A DNA stretch of 64,000 nt from Pseudoxanthomonas sp. PXM02 (GTDB lineage: Bacteria > Pseudomonadota > Gammaproteobacteria > Xanthomonadales > Xanthomonadaceae): positions 930,001 through 994,000 of the forward strand of contig NZ_JACVAK010000002.1 of the NCBI RefSeq assembly GCF_014851805.1. The letters are read 5' to 3'. Positions within the stretch are counted from its first letter, which is position 1. Each line of letters opens with the position of its first letter. The notes beneath the pieces are model-generated. The model was not told the DNA's origin. It searched no databases and was given only the letters and a program-made list of their open reading frames with translations. Both the position numbers and the translations under genes were made by a program. Shown here in pieces: positions 34,458-43,780 of the stretch.

Positions 34458-37400
34458 TCAGAAGTCCTTGGTGAAGTTCACGAAGAACGTACGGCCCAGG
34501 TAATCAACGCCGCTGTACAGAGGCGCATTGCCGATCATATTGACCGCGCCGCTGACGGAGATCCGCGGCGGTTCCTTGTCGGCGATATTGCGGACGCCAC
34601 CGGTGATGGCCCAATCGTCCCCGGTGTACTGCAGCGATGCGCTGTGCAGGAAGTAATCGTCCGTCTTCATCTGGTAGGTGTCGCGATAGTCGGTGTTGAA
34701 GTACTTTTCGTAGTACTCATAGCCGTTGATCCCGTCCACCCAGTCCAGGCCATAGCGCATGCGCCAGTTGCGCAGCTTGTAGGACAGGTCGAGCACGCCG
34801 GTAAATTCCGGAGCGTTGAGCGTGCCTGCGTAGTCGCGCACCGGATCGTTCGGGAACACACGGCCCGACTGCTCGAGGTAATGCGACACCTGCGCCGTGG
34901 CACGGAACTCGCCCTGACCGATATCACGGACGTAGCGAGCGGTGAAGTCCCAGCCGCGAACCTTGTCCGTCGATACGTTGACGTACTGCGTGATGACGCT
35001 GAGCGAGTTGTTCGCATTGCGCGTGACGAAGTTGCAATAGCCCGTGCCGGCATTGAAGTCGGCCGGTTCACTGCCATAGCACAGGTTCAGCACTTGGCCG
35101 CCGGTCAGTCGGGAAACGCCATTCTTCACTTCGACGTCGTAATAGTCTGCCGCGAAGGACAGATCACCGAACCATTCCGGGAACTCGGGCTGCAGGATGA
35201 TGCCGGCAGTCAAAGCGTTGGACGTTTCTGCAGCCAGATTCGCGTCGGCGCCACCCTTGGTGATAACCGTGACGCTCTGCGTCTGGTTGAAGTTGTTCGG
35301 CAATCCCAGCGTGCCGCAGTTGGTGCGTACGTTGCCGGTCTTGGATGCCCAGTTGATGCACGGATCGTTGCTGCTCTGAATGAAGCCGGAGGTGGCGCCC
35401 AAGAACTGCTCGAACAGCGCAGGTGCACGGAAGGAGGTGCCACGCGATGCGCGCAACGACAGCCAGCTGACCGGCGTATACAGCATGCCGAGCTTCCACG
35501 TGGTGTCGTCACCGTAGGAATCGTAGTCGGTATAGCGGGCGGAGACGTTGAAGGTCAGCTCTTCCGCACCCGGCAAGCCGGACAGCACCGGAATCTCGAC
35601 TTCCGCGAAAGCCTCGGACACCGAGTCCTTGCCGCGGGTCGGCGCCGACGCTGTGAAACCATACAGGTTGTTGGCAGCCGAATTCGGATCCGGAGTGTCG
35701 TCGATCTCCGCACGGCGATACTCAACACCCAGTGCCGAACTCACGGTGCCGTACGGCAGGTCGAACAGCGGGCCATTGACGCCGAAATTGAACGTCGATT
35801 CGGTGTACACGGTGTTGCCGTGCGTCACCTGCATGATGTAGTCCTTGTATGCCTGCGGCAGGTTGCCCGCAAGCACATCGGCGGTCAGCATGGGCGCTGC
35901 GACGCAGCCATCGGAAGTGTCACGGCAGCGGAAGCCACCTGCGCCATCAGACACCACATCGAGCGACTTGGCGTAGCGGTCGGTCAGGCGATTCTCGGTG
36001 AAGTAATCCGCTTCGGAACGCGCATGGCTGAAGTAGGTGTCATAGCTCCATTCAGAGCTCAGATTGCCACGCAGACCGGCGGTCGCACGGTAGAAATCGA
36101 CCTCCTGCCAGTTGTTGTACAGCCCCCATCCGACGAACGCACGGGCTGCGACGTTCTGGCCATTAGTAGAGCCATCTGCCGGAGCGGCCATGTACGCGGG
36201 AAGGAAGGAGTATGCGCCGAGCAGCGGACTGTTGGCGGCATAGTCGATGGTGTGCTGCAGGTAGCCGGTCTGACGCGATTCGCGACGGGTGGCCAGCAAC
36301 TCGAAATAAAGCTCCGCATCGCCCATCGCATTCAGATCGACGCCACCTTGCAGGAAGCCGGTGTAATTGGTCGTCGGCGAGATCAGCGACTCCTTCTTCA
36401 TGCGTGGGTCGTAGCTGTCGCGACCAAAGTAGTCGACGCCTTCGAAGCCGGGCAGGTCGCCGTCGGTAATGGACGCATTCGGGCGCCAGCGATTGAAGTA
36501 GTCGAAGCCAGGAGGCAGGAACTCAAGCATCTCGGGGGCGTAGGTACCGTAGTAGCCCAAGTTGCCCAGGCCGGGGCGCCCCAGCAAATAGGCAGTGCCC
36601 AGCGTGTTAATGGTGACGCCGCCGGCATCCAGACCCCAGCACTTCGGTTCGCCCGTCACCGGGTCGATGTAATCGTCCGCACCGTACCGACCATCCGCGC
36701 CGCGCCCGACGAGCGGAAGGGGGCAGTTGCTGGCCCAGCCGCGGTCACCGACGATCAGTTCGCTCCGATCGTAGATTTCGAACGAACCGGACACGCGCCA
36801 GTTGTCACCGGTCTTGCCCATCATGATCGACCAGCGGGTTTCGTCACCGCCGCCGTTCTGGGTCGCGTTGTGCTGGAACTCGACGCTGGCGCCATCGACC
36901 TTCGTCTTGGTGATGACGTTGACCACGCCGGCCACGGCGTCGGAACCGTAGATGGACGAAGCGCCGTCCTTCAGGATCTCGATGCGGTCAATCATGATGT
37001 TCGGCAGCACGTTCAAATCGGCCGAGCCGACCGAACCGCGCGAACCGGCCGGCGCCACGCGGCGTCCGTTCAGCAGCAGCAGTGTGCGGGTCGGGCCCAG
37101 GCCGCGCAGCGAAAGCGTGTTGGCGCCGGGGCCGCCATCGGTGACGTAGCCGCCGAATGCGTTGTTGATCTGCTCGGAGCCACCGGTGACGGTGTTGCTC
37201 TGCAGGACCGCAGCCGTGGAGTTGAAGCCGGCCAGGGTGGTCTCTTCACGGCTGATGAACTGCACCGGCGACACGGAGTTGAACGTGTCCTTGGCGATGC
37301 GCGAACCAGTGACCGTCACGTTCTGCAGCGTGGTGGTCTTGGAAGAGGTCTCTTCCTTCTTTTCTTCAGTCTGGTCGGCGCTGTCCGTAGCGTTTTGCGC

Positions 37401-37496
37401 GTATGCGGCGCCTACGGGCAGCAGCAGCGCGGTGGCAAGTGCCAAAGAGAGAGGGTTCTTATGGGGCCGGTTCTTGAGGCGGCTGCTCGTGGACAT
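34458..37496 (-). CDS. TonB-dependent outer-membrane receptor
   Basis: A 1012-residue receptor. It has a signal peptide (LALATALLLPVGAAYAQ), a low-complexity acidic/lysine stretch, then the plug domain: NVTVTGSRI, LNTLSLRG-type strand (ANTLSLRGLGPTRTLLLLNGRR), DRIEILKDGASSIYGSDAVAGVVNVITK. The 22-strand barrel ends in FFVNFTKDF with a terminal Phe. The FNSVSPVQFISRE stretch and long loops resemble the Xanthomonas/Caulobacter-type Oar-free TBDT group. The ligand is unknown. The start was set at 37496 because GGAG, lying inside the upstream in-frame ATG 37508, is placed correctly for it. It is divergent from the TPR-sulfotransferase. Confidence 0.93.
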   Translation of the reverse strand: MSTSSRLKNRPHKNPLSLALATALLLPVGAAYAQNATDSADQTEEKKEETSSKTTTLQNVTVTGSRIAKDTFNSVSPVQFISREETTLAGFNSTAAVLQSNTVTGGSEQINNAFGGYVTDGGPGANTLSLRGLGPTRTLLLLNGRRVAPAGSRGSVGSADLNVLPNIMIDRIEILKDGASSIYGSDAVAGVVNVITKTKVDGASVEFQHNATQNGGGDETRWSIMMGKTGDNWRVSGSFEIYDRSELIVGDRGWASNCPLPLVGRGADGRYGADDYIDPVTGEPKCWGLDAGGVTINTLGTAYLLGRPGLGNLGYYGTYAPEMLEFLPPGFDYFNRWRPNASITDGDLPGFEGVDYFGRDSYDPRMKKESLISPTTNYTGFLQGGVDLNAMGDAELYFELLATRRESRQTGYLQHTIDYAANSPLLGAYSFLPAYMAAPADGSTNGQNVAARAFVGWGLYNNWQEVDFYRATAGLRGNLSSEWSYDTYFSHARSEADYFTENRLTDRYAKSLDVVSDGAGGFRCRDTSDGCVAAPMLTADVLAGNLPQAYKDYIMQVTHGNTVYTESTFNFGVNGPLFDLPYGTVSSALGVEYRRAEIDDTPDPNSAANNLYGFTASAPTRGKDSVSEAFAEVEIPVLSGLPGAEELTFNVSARYTDYDSYGDDTTWKLGMLYTPVSWLSLRASRGTSFRAPALFEQFLGATSGFIQSSNDPCINWASKTGNVRTNCGTLGLPNNFNQTQSVTVITKGGADANLAAETSNALTAGIILQPEFPEWFGDLSFAADYYDVEVKNGVSRLTGGQVLNLCYGSEPADFNAGTGYCNFVTRNANNSLSVITQYVNVSTDKVRGWDFTARYVRDIGQGEFRATAQVSHYLEQSGRVFPNDPVRDYAGTLNAPEFTGVLDLSYKLRNWRMRYGLDWVDGINGYEYYEKYFNTDYRDTYQMKTDDYFLHSASLQYTGDDWAITGGVRNIADKEPPRISVSGAVNMIGNAPLYSGVDYLGRTFFVNFTKDF

Positions 37497-37695
37497 CGGA
37501 ATCTCCATTGAAATCAGCGAGTTAATGGACTTTCAGGCTCATCGCTCGAGCGCTGGTGACCGACTGTAACACTAAATTCACGCTGAACACCATGATCTGT
37601 TAACAATATTTTGCCTACCTGTGAACGCTCTCAAATGTGACAGACGTCTCGTGCGGCGCGGGCATGCCGGGCTGGAGGGGGCGGTGCGCGCCGTA

Positions 37696-37701
37696 TAGAC
37701 T
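37696..37701 (+). promoter_or_regulatory. -10-like box before the TPR-sulfotransferase gene
   Basis: TAGACT (overlapping TATAGA at 37694) ends seven bases before ATG 37709, again a leaderless layout. The rest of the 212-nt divergent gap (37497-37708) is AT-richer, with an 8-bp palindrome TGTTAACA at 37598-37605 that could be an operator. Confidence 0.4.
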
Positions 37702-37708
37702 CGTTCAC

Positions 37709-39307
37709 ATGAGTAATCGATCCAGCAGTTCCGCGGCCGCGACGGCCGTCATGCAGCACATCACCGAGGGAAACGCTCTGCTGAGGCAGGGCAAGGCAGA
37801 TGGGGCAATCGCACTGGGAGAATCGCTCGCCCAGACCTACCCCGACGAAGCCCGCGTCCTCGCCTTTCTGGCAGAGGCCAACCGTGTCAAGGGAGACCTT
37901 GACAGCGCTATCGGCTGGATTGAGCGTGCGGTCCAGGCCAGCCCTGACCCGCAGCTTAAGATCAAGAAGGCGTGGCTCCTGTCGCGACAGCTCCGACGTG
38001 ACGAAATTCAGTCGCTGGCCGAGCAGATTGCCGCGCAGGCAGGCGACGACCGGATGCTGCGCTGGCAACTGGGCAAGCTTTACTACCACCATAACTTCCT
38101 CAGGGAAGCGATCGGCCAGTACGAAAAAGCGCTCGCCACCGGACCCGACAACCCCAGCTGGCGGTACGATTTGGCCATCGCACGCTTCTATGCCGGTGAT
38201 GCCGACGATGCGGAAAAGGACCTCAATAGCGTGCTGCAGGCGTCTCCCCAGGCGGGAGCGGTCATCTACCTGCGTTCCACCCTGCGCCGCCAGCGTCAGG
38301 ACCGAAACCATGTGGCGGACATCGAGTCGCGGCTGAAATCGCCCTTCCGCACGGCGGAAGACGAGGCTGGCGCCCTGTATGCCTTGGCCAAGGAGCTGGA
38401 GGACCTCGGCGAGCATGAGCGGGCCTTTGCCTCGCTGTTGGCCGGTGCAAAGAAAAAGCGCAGCGCCATCCAGTACGACGCCGCTGCCTTCAGCAAGATG
38501 ACGGAAGAGATCCGTGCTGCCCAGAGCGCTTCCGCGATGGCAGCACCTGTCACCGGTCACGATGAAGAGGGGGCGATCTTCATCCTTGGACTGCCCCGCA
38601 CGGGCACCACGTTGGCGGAACGAATCCTGCTGCAGTCTGGAAAGGTGAAGGACGCCGGCGAACTGATGGACTTCGGTTTCCATCTTTCCGGCGCGACACA
38701 ACGTGTCCGTAAGGTCATGCCCGACGTTTCCCCCATTGACGCGACCATGAAGGTCGATTTCGCTGCGATTGGCAGCAACTACATGCGGGGCGCCCGGCAG
38801 ATGGCGTCGGGAAGCAAGCTCTTCATCGACAAGCTGCCCGCCAACTATCTGTACTGCGGCATGATCCACAAGGCGCTGCCCAACGCGAAGATCATCCATC
38901 TGGTACGCGATCCACTGGATAGCTGTTATGCGATCTTCAAGACGCTGTTCTTCAACGCCTACGATTTTTCCTACGATCTGGACGAACTGGCGGATTACTA
39001 CATCGCCTATCGCCGCATGATGCAGCACTGGCACGACGTCATGCCGGGAGTGATCCTGGATGTGCGCTACGAGGATCTGGTGACCGATACGGAAGCCCAG
39101 GCCAAGCGCATCTATGACTGGTGCGGGCTGGAATGGACACCGGATGCGCTCAGCGTGCCGGACAGCAAGGCAGTATTCGCCACCGCAAGTGCGGCACAGG
39201 TGCGCGAGCCCGTCCATACCCGTTCGGTCAACAGTTCACGCAAACACGCCGACGGATTGGCTCCGTTGGTCAGGCGGCTGAAGGAAGCAGGCCTGATCGA
39301 GGCTTGA
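37709..39307 (+). CDS. TPR-repeat sulfotransferase family protein
   Basis: A 532-residue protein. Residues ~10-250 are tetratricopeptide-like helical repeats (AIGQYEKALATGPDNPSWRY and similar). Residues ~285-530 are a PAPS-dependent sulfotransferase with the 5'-phosphosulfate loop FILGLPRTGTTLAERIL (about 291-307) and the 3'-phosphate site HLVRDPLDSCYA (about 397-408). These motifs are closest to tyrosylprotein-type sulfotransferases. No signal peptide, so cytoplasmic; the acceptor is unknown. The head-to-head arrangement with a TonB receptor recurs, to my knowledge, in Xanthomonads and Caulobacterales. The start at 37709 was chosen over an in-frame upstream ATG because a -10-like box lies between them. 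Confidence 0.88.
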   Translation: MSNRSSSSAAATAVMQHITEGNALLRQGKADGAIALGESLAQTYPDEARVLAFLAEANRVKGDLDSAIGWIERAVQASPDPQLKIKKAWLLSRQLRRDEIQSLAEQIAAQAGDDRMLRWQLGKLYYHHNFLREAIGQYEKALATGPDNPSWRYDLAIARFYAGDADDAEKDLNSVLQASPQAGAVIYLRSTLRRQRQDRNHVADIESRLKSPFRTAEDEAGALYALAKELEDLGEHERAFASLLAGAKKKRSAIQYDAAAFSKMTEEIRAAQSASAMAAPVTGHDEEGAIFILGLPRTGTTLAERILLQSGKVKDAGELMDFGFHLSGATQRVRKVMPDVSPIDATMKVDFAAIGSNYMRGARQMASGSKLFIDKLPANYLYCGMIHKALPNAKIIHLVRDPLDSCYAIFKTLFFNAYDFSYDLDELADYYIAYRRMMQHWHDVMPGVILDVRYEDLVTDTEAQAKRIYDWCGLEWTPDALSVPDSKAVFATASAAQVREPVHTRSVNSSRKHADGLAPLVRRLKEAGLIEA

Positions 39308-39355
39308 TAGCCTTCGAAAGCGTGCTTGCGATCGCCCGAAGAAGATGAGTTTTTG

Positions 39356-40198
39356 ATGGCAGCTATCATTTCCCATGCTGTGCAGGGCAACCTCCGCCCG
39401 CACCCCCGCGTCCGCAACGTCATTGCCGTCGGTTCCGGCAAGGGCGGGGTGGGGAAGTCGACCACCTCGGTGAATCTGGCGCTGGCGCTGGCGGCCGAGG
39501 GCGCCCGAGTCGGCGTGCTCGACGCCGACGTCTATGGTCCCAGCGTGCCCGCCATGCTGGGCCTGTCGGGGCGGCCGGACAGCCCGGACAACAAGTCCAT
39601 CGAGCCGATGCGGGCGTTCGGGGTGGAGGCGATGTCGATCGGGTTGCTGGTGGACCAGGACACGCCGATGATCTGGCGTGGCCCGATGGCCACCTCGGCG
39701 CTGATGCAACTGTTCACCGACACCCTGTGGGGTGACCTGGATTACCTGCTGATCGATCTGCCGCCGGGAACCGGCGACATCCAGCTGACCCTGGCGCAGA
39801 AGATCCCGGTGGCCGGGGCGGTCATCGTCACCACGCCGCAGGACATCGCCACGCTGGATGCCAAGAAGGCGTTGAAGATGTTCGAGAAGGTCGAGGTGCC
39901 GGTGCTGGGCATCGTGGAGAACATGGCCGTCCACACCTGCTCCAACTGCGGCCACGTCGAGCATCTGTTCGGCCAGGGCGGCGGCGAGCGGATGGCGGCC
40001 CAGTACGGCGTGCCGCTGCTTGGCTCGCTGCCGCTGGACATCACCATCCGCGAGCAGGGTGACGCTGGCCAGCCTGTCGTGGTCGCGGCGCCGGATTCGC
40101 CGGTGGCGCAGGCTTACCGGCAGACCGCCCGTGTGCTGGCGGCCACGCTGGCGCAACGGCCGCGGGCTTCCATGTCCATTCTCTCGTCGCTGGTCTGA
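39356..40198 (+). CDS. mrp: Iron-sulfur cluster carrier protein Mrp/ApbC
   Basis: P-loop ATPase that carries and delivers Fe-S clusters. The 280-residue protein has the deviant Walker [48 protein letters not shown] and the cluster-binding CSNCGH. It is shorter than E. coli Mrp (369 aa) because the N-terminal MIP18/DUF59 domain is absent. The ATG at 39356 gives a natural start; a TTG ten codons upstream is possible. dcd follows downstream, as in other proteobacteria. Confidence 0.94.
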   Translation: MAAIISHAVQGNLRPHPRVRNVIAVGSGKGGVGKSTTSVNLALALAAEGARVGVLDADVYGPSVPAMLGLSGRPDSPDNKSIEPMRAFGVEAMSIGLLVDQDTPMIWRGPMATSALMQLFTDTLWGDLDYLLIDLPPGTGDIQLTLAQKIPVAGAVIVTTPQDIATLDAKKALKMFEKVEVPVLGIVENMAVHTCSNCGHVEHLFGQGGGERMAAQYGVPLLGSLPLDITIREQGDAGQPVVVAAPDSPVAQAYRQTARVLAATLAQRPRASMSILSSLV

Positions 40199-40213
40199 CC
40201 GGCCGGCGCAGAC

Positions 40214-40236
40214 GGCGGGCCGGGGCCCGCCCTACA
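40214..40236. repeat. REP-like GTAG-headed palindrome between mrp and dcd
   Basis: An 8-bp stem GGCGGGCC (40214-40221)/GGCCCGCC (40224-40231) is followed by CTACA, so the minus strand reads TGTAG then a GC palindrome, the REP layout. The stem differs from the REPIN at 20 kb. The plus-strand TACAAT at 40233-40238 could serve as a -10 for dcd. Confidence 0.5.
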
Positions 40237-40295
40237 ATTCCCCGTCCGCCGCGCGCCAGCCCGCGCGGCCTTCGCCCCACCAGACCAGGATTTGC

Positions 40296-40868
40296 ATGAG
40301 CATCAAGAGCGACCGTTGGATCCGCCGCATGGCCGAGCAGCAGGGCATGATCGAGCCGTTCGAGCCGGGACAGGTCAAGCAGGCCAATGGCCAGCGCATC
40401 GTCAGCTACGGCACCTCCAGCTACGGCTACGACGTGCGCTGCTCGCGCGAGTTCAAGGTGTTCACCAACATCAACTCCACGATCGTCGATCCGAAGCACT
40501 TCGACCCGAAGAGCTTCGTGGACATCGAAGCCGACGAATGCATCATCCCGCCGAACAGCTTCGCGCTGGCACGCACCGTGGAGTTCTTCCGTATCCCGCG
40601 CGACACGCTGGTGGTCTGCCTGGGCAAGAGCACGTATGCGCGCTGCGGCATCATCGTCAACGTCACGCCGCTGGAACCGGAATGGGAAGGCCACGTGACG
40701 CTGGAATTCAGCAACACCACACCGCTGCCGGCGCGCATCTATGCCAACGAGGGCGTGGCGCAGATGCTGTTCTTCCAGTCTGATGCCGACGACGTCTGCG
40801 AGACCAGCTACAAGGATCGCGGTGGCAAGTACCAGGGCCAGACGGGCGTGACGCTGCCGCGTACCTGA
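40296..40868 (+). CDS. dcd: dCTP deaminase
   Basis: Converts dCTP to dUTP, the main source of dUMP for thymidylate. The 190-residue trimeric enzyme has [34 protein letters not shown] (substrate loop), the catalytic Glu in [20 protein letters not shown], and the C-terminal [12 protein letters not shown] that closes over the nucleotide. Length and ends match E. coli Dcd. The start at 40296 follows mrp after a 97-nt gap with a palindrome. Confidence 0.97.
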   Translation: MSIKSDRWIRRMAEQQGMIEPFEPGQVKQANGQRIVSYGTSSYGYDVRCSREFKVFTNINSTIVDPKHFDPKSFVDIEADECIIPPNSFALARTVEFFRIPRDTLVVCLGKSTYARCGIIVNVTPLEPEWEGHVTLEFSNTTPLPARIYANEGVAQMLFFQSDADDVCETSYKDRGGKYQGQTGVTLPRT

Positions 40869-40899
40869 GTCTCCACCCGCCGCATTGAAGGGAATCACG

Positions 40900-41439
40900 A
40901 TGCAGACACCGCCGCCGATGCCGCAGGATCCCTATCGCAGTCCCGATGCGGACCTGGCCGGCACGCAGGGTCCGGTGGCGCCGGCCCCCGATCTCCGCTG
41001 GCTCCGTCTTGCGGCGGCGCTGATCGATGGCTGCATCGCGATGGTGTTGATCGTGCCGCTGATGTTTGTCGGGGGCTACTGGCAGGCAGCGTTCGAAGCG
41101 GGACGGTCCGGTGGCCTGGGGTTGATGCCACTTGGCACGACCCTGCTATGGGCCGTGATCGGTTTTGTCGTGTTCGCGCTTGTCCAGGCTTATCCGTTGA
41201 ACGCGACGGGCCAGACCTGGGGCAAGAAGCTGTTGTCCATCAGGATTGTCGACCTGCAGGGCAACAAGCCCTCGCTGGTGGATCTGCTGGTCAAGCGCTA
41301 CCTGCCGACGCATGCCATCGCCAATCTTCCGTGCGTGGGTCTGCTGTACGTGCTCGTCGATTCGCTGATGATCTTCCGCCAGGACCAGCGGTGCGTGCAT
41401 GACCTGATCGCAGGCACGCGAGTGGTCAGGGCGGACTAG
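40900..41439 (+). CDS. RDD-family membrane protein
   Basis: A 179-residue protein with a proline-rich cytoplasmic start (MQTPPPMPQDPYRSPDAD) and an RDD domain of three membrane helices. The domain has RLAAALIDGCIAMVLIVPLMF (the R and D of RDD), then GQTWGKKLLSIRIVD and LVKRYL, and the C-terminal HDLIAGTRVV. RDD proteins are of mostly unknown function, some tied to ion transport. GAAGGGA precedes ATG 40900. It lies 31 nt after dcd and converges on the 5-oxoproline operon. Confidence 0.85.
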   Translation: MQTPPPMPQDPYRSPDADLAGTQGPVAPAPDLRWLRLAAALIDGCIAMVLIVPLMFVGGYWQAAFEAGRSGGLGLMPLGTTLLWAVIGFVVFALVQAYPLNATGQTWGKKLLSIRIVDLQGNKPSLVDLLVKRYLPTHAIANLPCVGLLYVLVDSLMIFRQDQRCVHDLIAGTRVVRAD

Positions 41440-41453
41440 CTCGTCGCGAACCG

Positions 41454-42107
41454 TCAGTGTTCCGCGCCTGCGGCGATGCGGGCGTCATCGCGGGTGGCGA
41501 GCGCCACGCGCACCACTTCACGCAGGGCCTGGGTCACCGTTTCCACCGCCAGGCTGGGCGCCCCCGGATGCGCGCTGGCCTGCGCGGGCGAGTAAGGGAT
41601 ATGGATGAAGCCCGCCCGCACGGCACGCTGACGCCGTAATGCATGCATCAGGCCGTAGAACACGTGATTGCAGACATAGGTACCCGCCGTCTGTGATATC
41701 TCGGCGGGGAAGCCCGCCGTGTGCAGCGCTTCGCGCATGGCCTTGATGGGCAGGGTGGTGAAGTAGGCCGCGGGTCCATCCCCGATCACGGGCATGTCGA
41801 CCGGTTGCTGATCACGGTTGTCGGGAATGCGGGCGTCATCGACATTGATCGCCACGCGTTCCAGCGAAAGCTGCGCGCGACCGCCCGCCTGTCCGACGCA
41901 GATCACGAGCGCGGGCTGCATCTCCTTCAATGCAGCACGCAGCGCCTTCAACGACGTGCCGAAGGCGACTGGCAGTTCGCGTGCCACTACACGATGTCCC
42001 GCGATGCGAGCGCCCTGCAGGGCCGAAACCGCCTGCCAACTGGGATTGACCTGCTCGCCCCCGAAGGGCTGGAAGCCGGTGAGAAGCACGGTGCGTCTTG
42101 CGGTCAT
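41454..42107 (-). CDS. pcp: Pyroglutamyl-peptidase I
   Basis: Cysteine peptidase that removes N-terminal pyroglutamate (5-oxoproline) from peptides. The 217-residue C15 enzyme has [18 protein letters not shown] and catalytic residues Glu83 (SLERVAIN), Cys146 ([11 protein letters not shown]) and His169 (GFIHIPYSP). It is the last gene of an eight-gene operon: DUF979 ends 19 nt upstream. Its product is the substrate of PxpABC encoded just upstream, so the operon forms a route from pyroglutamyl peptides to glutamate. Confidence 0.95.
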   Translation of the reverse strand: MTARRTVLLTGFQPFGGEQVNPSWQAVSALQGARIAGHRVVARELPVAFGTSLKALRAALKEMQPALVICVGQAGGRAQLSLERVAINVDDARIPDNRDQQPVDMPVIGDGPAAYFTTLPIKAMREALHTAGFPAEISQTAGTYVCNHVFYGLMHALRRQRAVRAGFIHIPYSPAQASAHPGAPSLAVETVTQALREVVRVALATRDDARIAAGAEH

Positions 42108-42126
42108 CGGATATCCCGGAGCAGCG

Positions 42127-43092
42127 TCAACGGAAGCACAGCCACGCCATCAGCAGCACGTTGGTGCCCATCAGCCACAGGCCGGTCGCGGCCTGCGCGC
42201 GGATCACGCCGTACTGGTCGTCCAATTCCAGCAGCACCGCCGGCACGATGTTGAAGTTGGCCGCCATCGGCGTGAGCAGGGTGCCGCAGTAGCCGGTCAG
42301 CATGCCGATGGCGCCGAGGCTGGCCGGATCCGCGCCATGGCGCTGCACCAGCAGCGGCAGGCCGATGCCGGCCATCATCACCGGGAACGCGGCGAACGCA
42401 TTGCCCATGATGATGGTGAACACCACCATGCCTGCCGCAAAGGCGAGCAGGCAGGCCATGCGGTTGTCGGCGGGGATCACCATCGATACCAGCGAGGCGA
42501 TCGATTCGCCCACGCCGCTGGCCGCAAACACGCCACCCAGCGTGGCGAGCACCAGCGGCAGCAACGCGGCCCAGCCCATCGTATCGAGTAGACGCCTGCC
42601 TTCATCGGCTGCCCGCAGCGGAGGCTGGCGCGTCACCACGATCGCCGCCATCGCCGAGATCACGCAGGCCAGCGCCAGCCCGGTCAGCGTCAGTCCGCTC
42701 TGGCCGAATACGGGCGTGTCGCCGAATGCCAGATGGGGACCTGCGAGCACGACCGTGATGGTCAGCGCCGGAATCAGCAGGGCCGGCAGGAAAAGTCGGT
42801 GACCCAGCCGCAGCGCGGACGCCAGCCGCTCCGCTTCGGGCGCTTCCTCCAGCGGCTCACGACGCATGCGCGTGGCCAGCAGCGCGAGCACAAGCACCGC
42901 GCCACCGGCGAGCTGTGCCGGCAGCGGGTCGCCGGCCTTGCTGGCGCGCAATACGGCGTCGCCACCGGCGAACAAGGCTGCGATCAGGCCCCAGAACGCC
43001 GCGTTCGCGTAGCGCCGCTGGCGCAGGTTGCGCCAGCCGGCATAGGCGAGGAACGCAGCCAGTACCCAGTAGAAGTGCTCAATCGACAGCAT
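42127..43092 (-). CDS. DUF979 membrane protein (candidate 5-oxoproline transporter subunit)
   Basis: A 321-residue protein with about eight to nine membrane helices. The DUF979 signatures include the [16 protein letters not shown] start and [20 protein letters not shown], then [18 protein letters not shown] near the C-terminus. It overlaps DUF969 by 14 bases and always pairs with it. Lying between 5-oxoprolinase and pyroglutamyl peptidase genes, the pair is a good candidate permease for 5-oxoproline or pyroglutamyl peptides; this is inference from context. Confidence 0.88.
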   Translation of the reverse strand: MLSIEHFYWVLAAFLAYAGWRNLRQRRYANAAFWGLIAALFAGGDAVLRASKAGDPLPAQLAGGAVLVLALLATRMRREPLEEAPEAERLASALRLGHRLFLPALLIPALTITVVLAGPHLAFGDTPVFGQSGLTLTGLALACVISAMAAIVVTRQPPLRAADEGRRLLDTMGWAALLPLVLATLGGVFAASGVGESIASLVSMVIPADNRMACLLAFAAGMVVFTIIMGNAFAAFPVMMAGIGLPLLVQRHGADPASLGAIGMLTGYCGTLLTPMAANFNIVPAVLLELDDQYGVIRAQAATGLWLMGTNVLLMAWLCFR

Positions 43093-43780
43093 CGGGACGC
43101 GCCTCCGAGGCCGGCGCTGCGCGATCCAGCCGGCGCTGGAGCAGCACGATGCGCACCGCGTGGATGATGAAGGCGGCGATCGCCGTCGGCAGCGCCCACA
43201 GCGCGATCTGCAACGGTTCCAGATGGATGCCGTGCTGCGCGTAGAAGCCCTGGATCAGCAGCACGGCGCCGAACGCGAGGAACACGTCCTCGCCGAAGAA
43301 GCGCCCGATGTTGTCGGTGGCTGCCGCCATCGCATGCACGCGCTGCGCTTCGTCCCGCGCCAGCGGCGCACGTGTTTTCCCCGCGGCGGACTCGGCCATC
43401 GGCGCCAGCAGTGGGCGGACGGTCTGCGCATGACCGGCGATGTCGATCAGGCCCACCATGCTCAATCCCTGTCGCACCAGCAGGTAACCGGCGAGCAGGC
43501 GGGAGAGTGTCAATCCACGCAGCCGCTCGATCCAGCGCAGGGCGTGCTCGCGCAGGCCGGCGCGTTCCAGCAGGCCGATCGTCGGCAGCGTCAGCGCGAA
43601 CATCAGCAGCGCACGGTTGGAGACGAAGCTTTCGCCCAGCAGGGCGAGCAGGTCCGGGATCGATTTGCCGGCCGCCAGTCCGCTGACCAGGCCGGCGCAG
43701 ACGACCACGATGACCGGATTGAAACGCAGGACGAAGCCCGCCACCACCACGGCGATGCCCAGCAGGGGCCAGTAACTCAT
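43079..43780 (-). CDS. DUF969 membrane protein (candidate 5-oxoproline transporter subunit)
   Basis: A 233-residue protein with about six helices and the DUF969 features: WPLLGIAVVVAGFVLRFNPV, GLAAGKSIPDLLALLGESFVSNRALLMFALTLP, IGLLERAGLREHA and MAAATDNIGRFFGEDVFLAFG. The ATG at 43780 overlaps the pxpA stop (ATGA). With DUF979 it likely forms one membrane complex of the ion-transporter-like type. No function has been shown to my knowledge. Confidence 0.88.
   Translation of the reverse strand: MSYWPLLGIAVVVAGFVLRFNPVIVVVCAGLVSGLAAGKSIPDLLALLGESFVSNRALLMFALTLPTIGLLERAGLREHALRWIERLRGLTLSRLLAGYLLVRQGLSMVGLIDIAGHAQTVRPLLAPMAESAAGKTRAPLARDEAQRVHAMAAATDNIGRFFGEDVFLAFGAVLLIQGFYAQHGIHLEPLQIALWALPTAIAAFIIHAVRIVLLQRRLDRAAPASEARPDAVD

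Noticed and set aside
34443-37511. A 1022-codon open frame antisense to the TonB receptor gene
   Set aside because: It mirrors the receptor almost end to end, lacks domains, signal or ribosome binding site, and is the usual stop-poor antisense frame of GC-rich codon usage.
37598-37605. TGTTAACA palindrome in the TonB-receptor/sulfotransferase gap as an operator
   Set aside because: A single 8-bp palindrome is too short to separate from chance without comparison to relatives.
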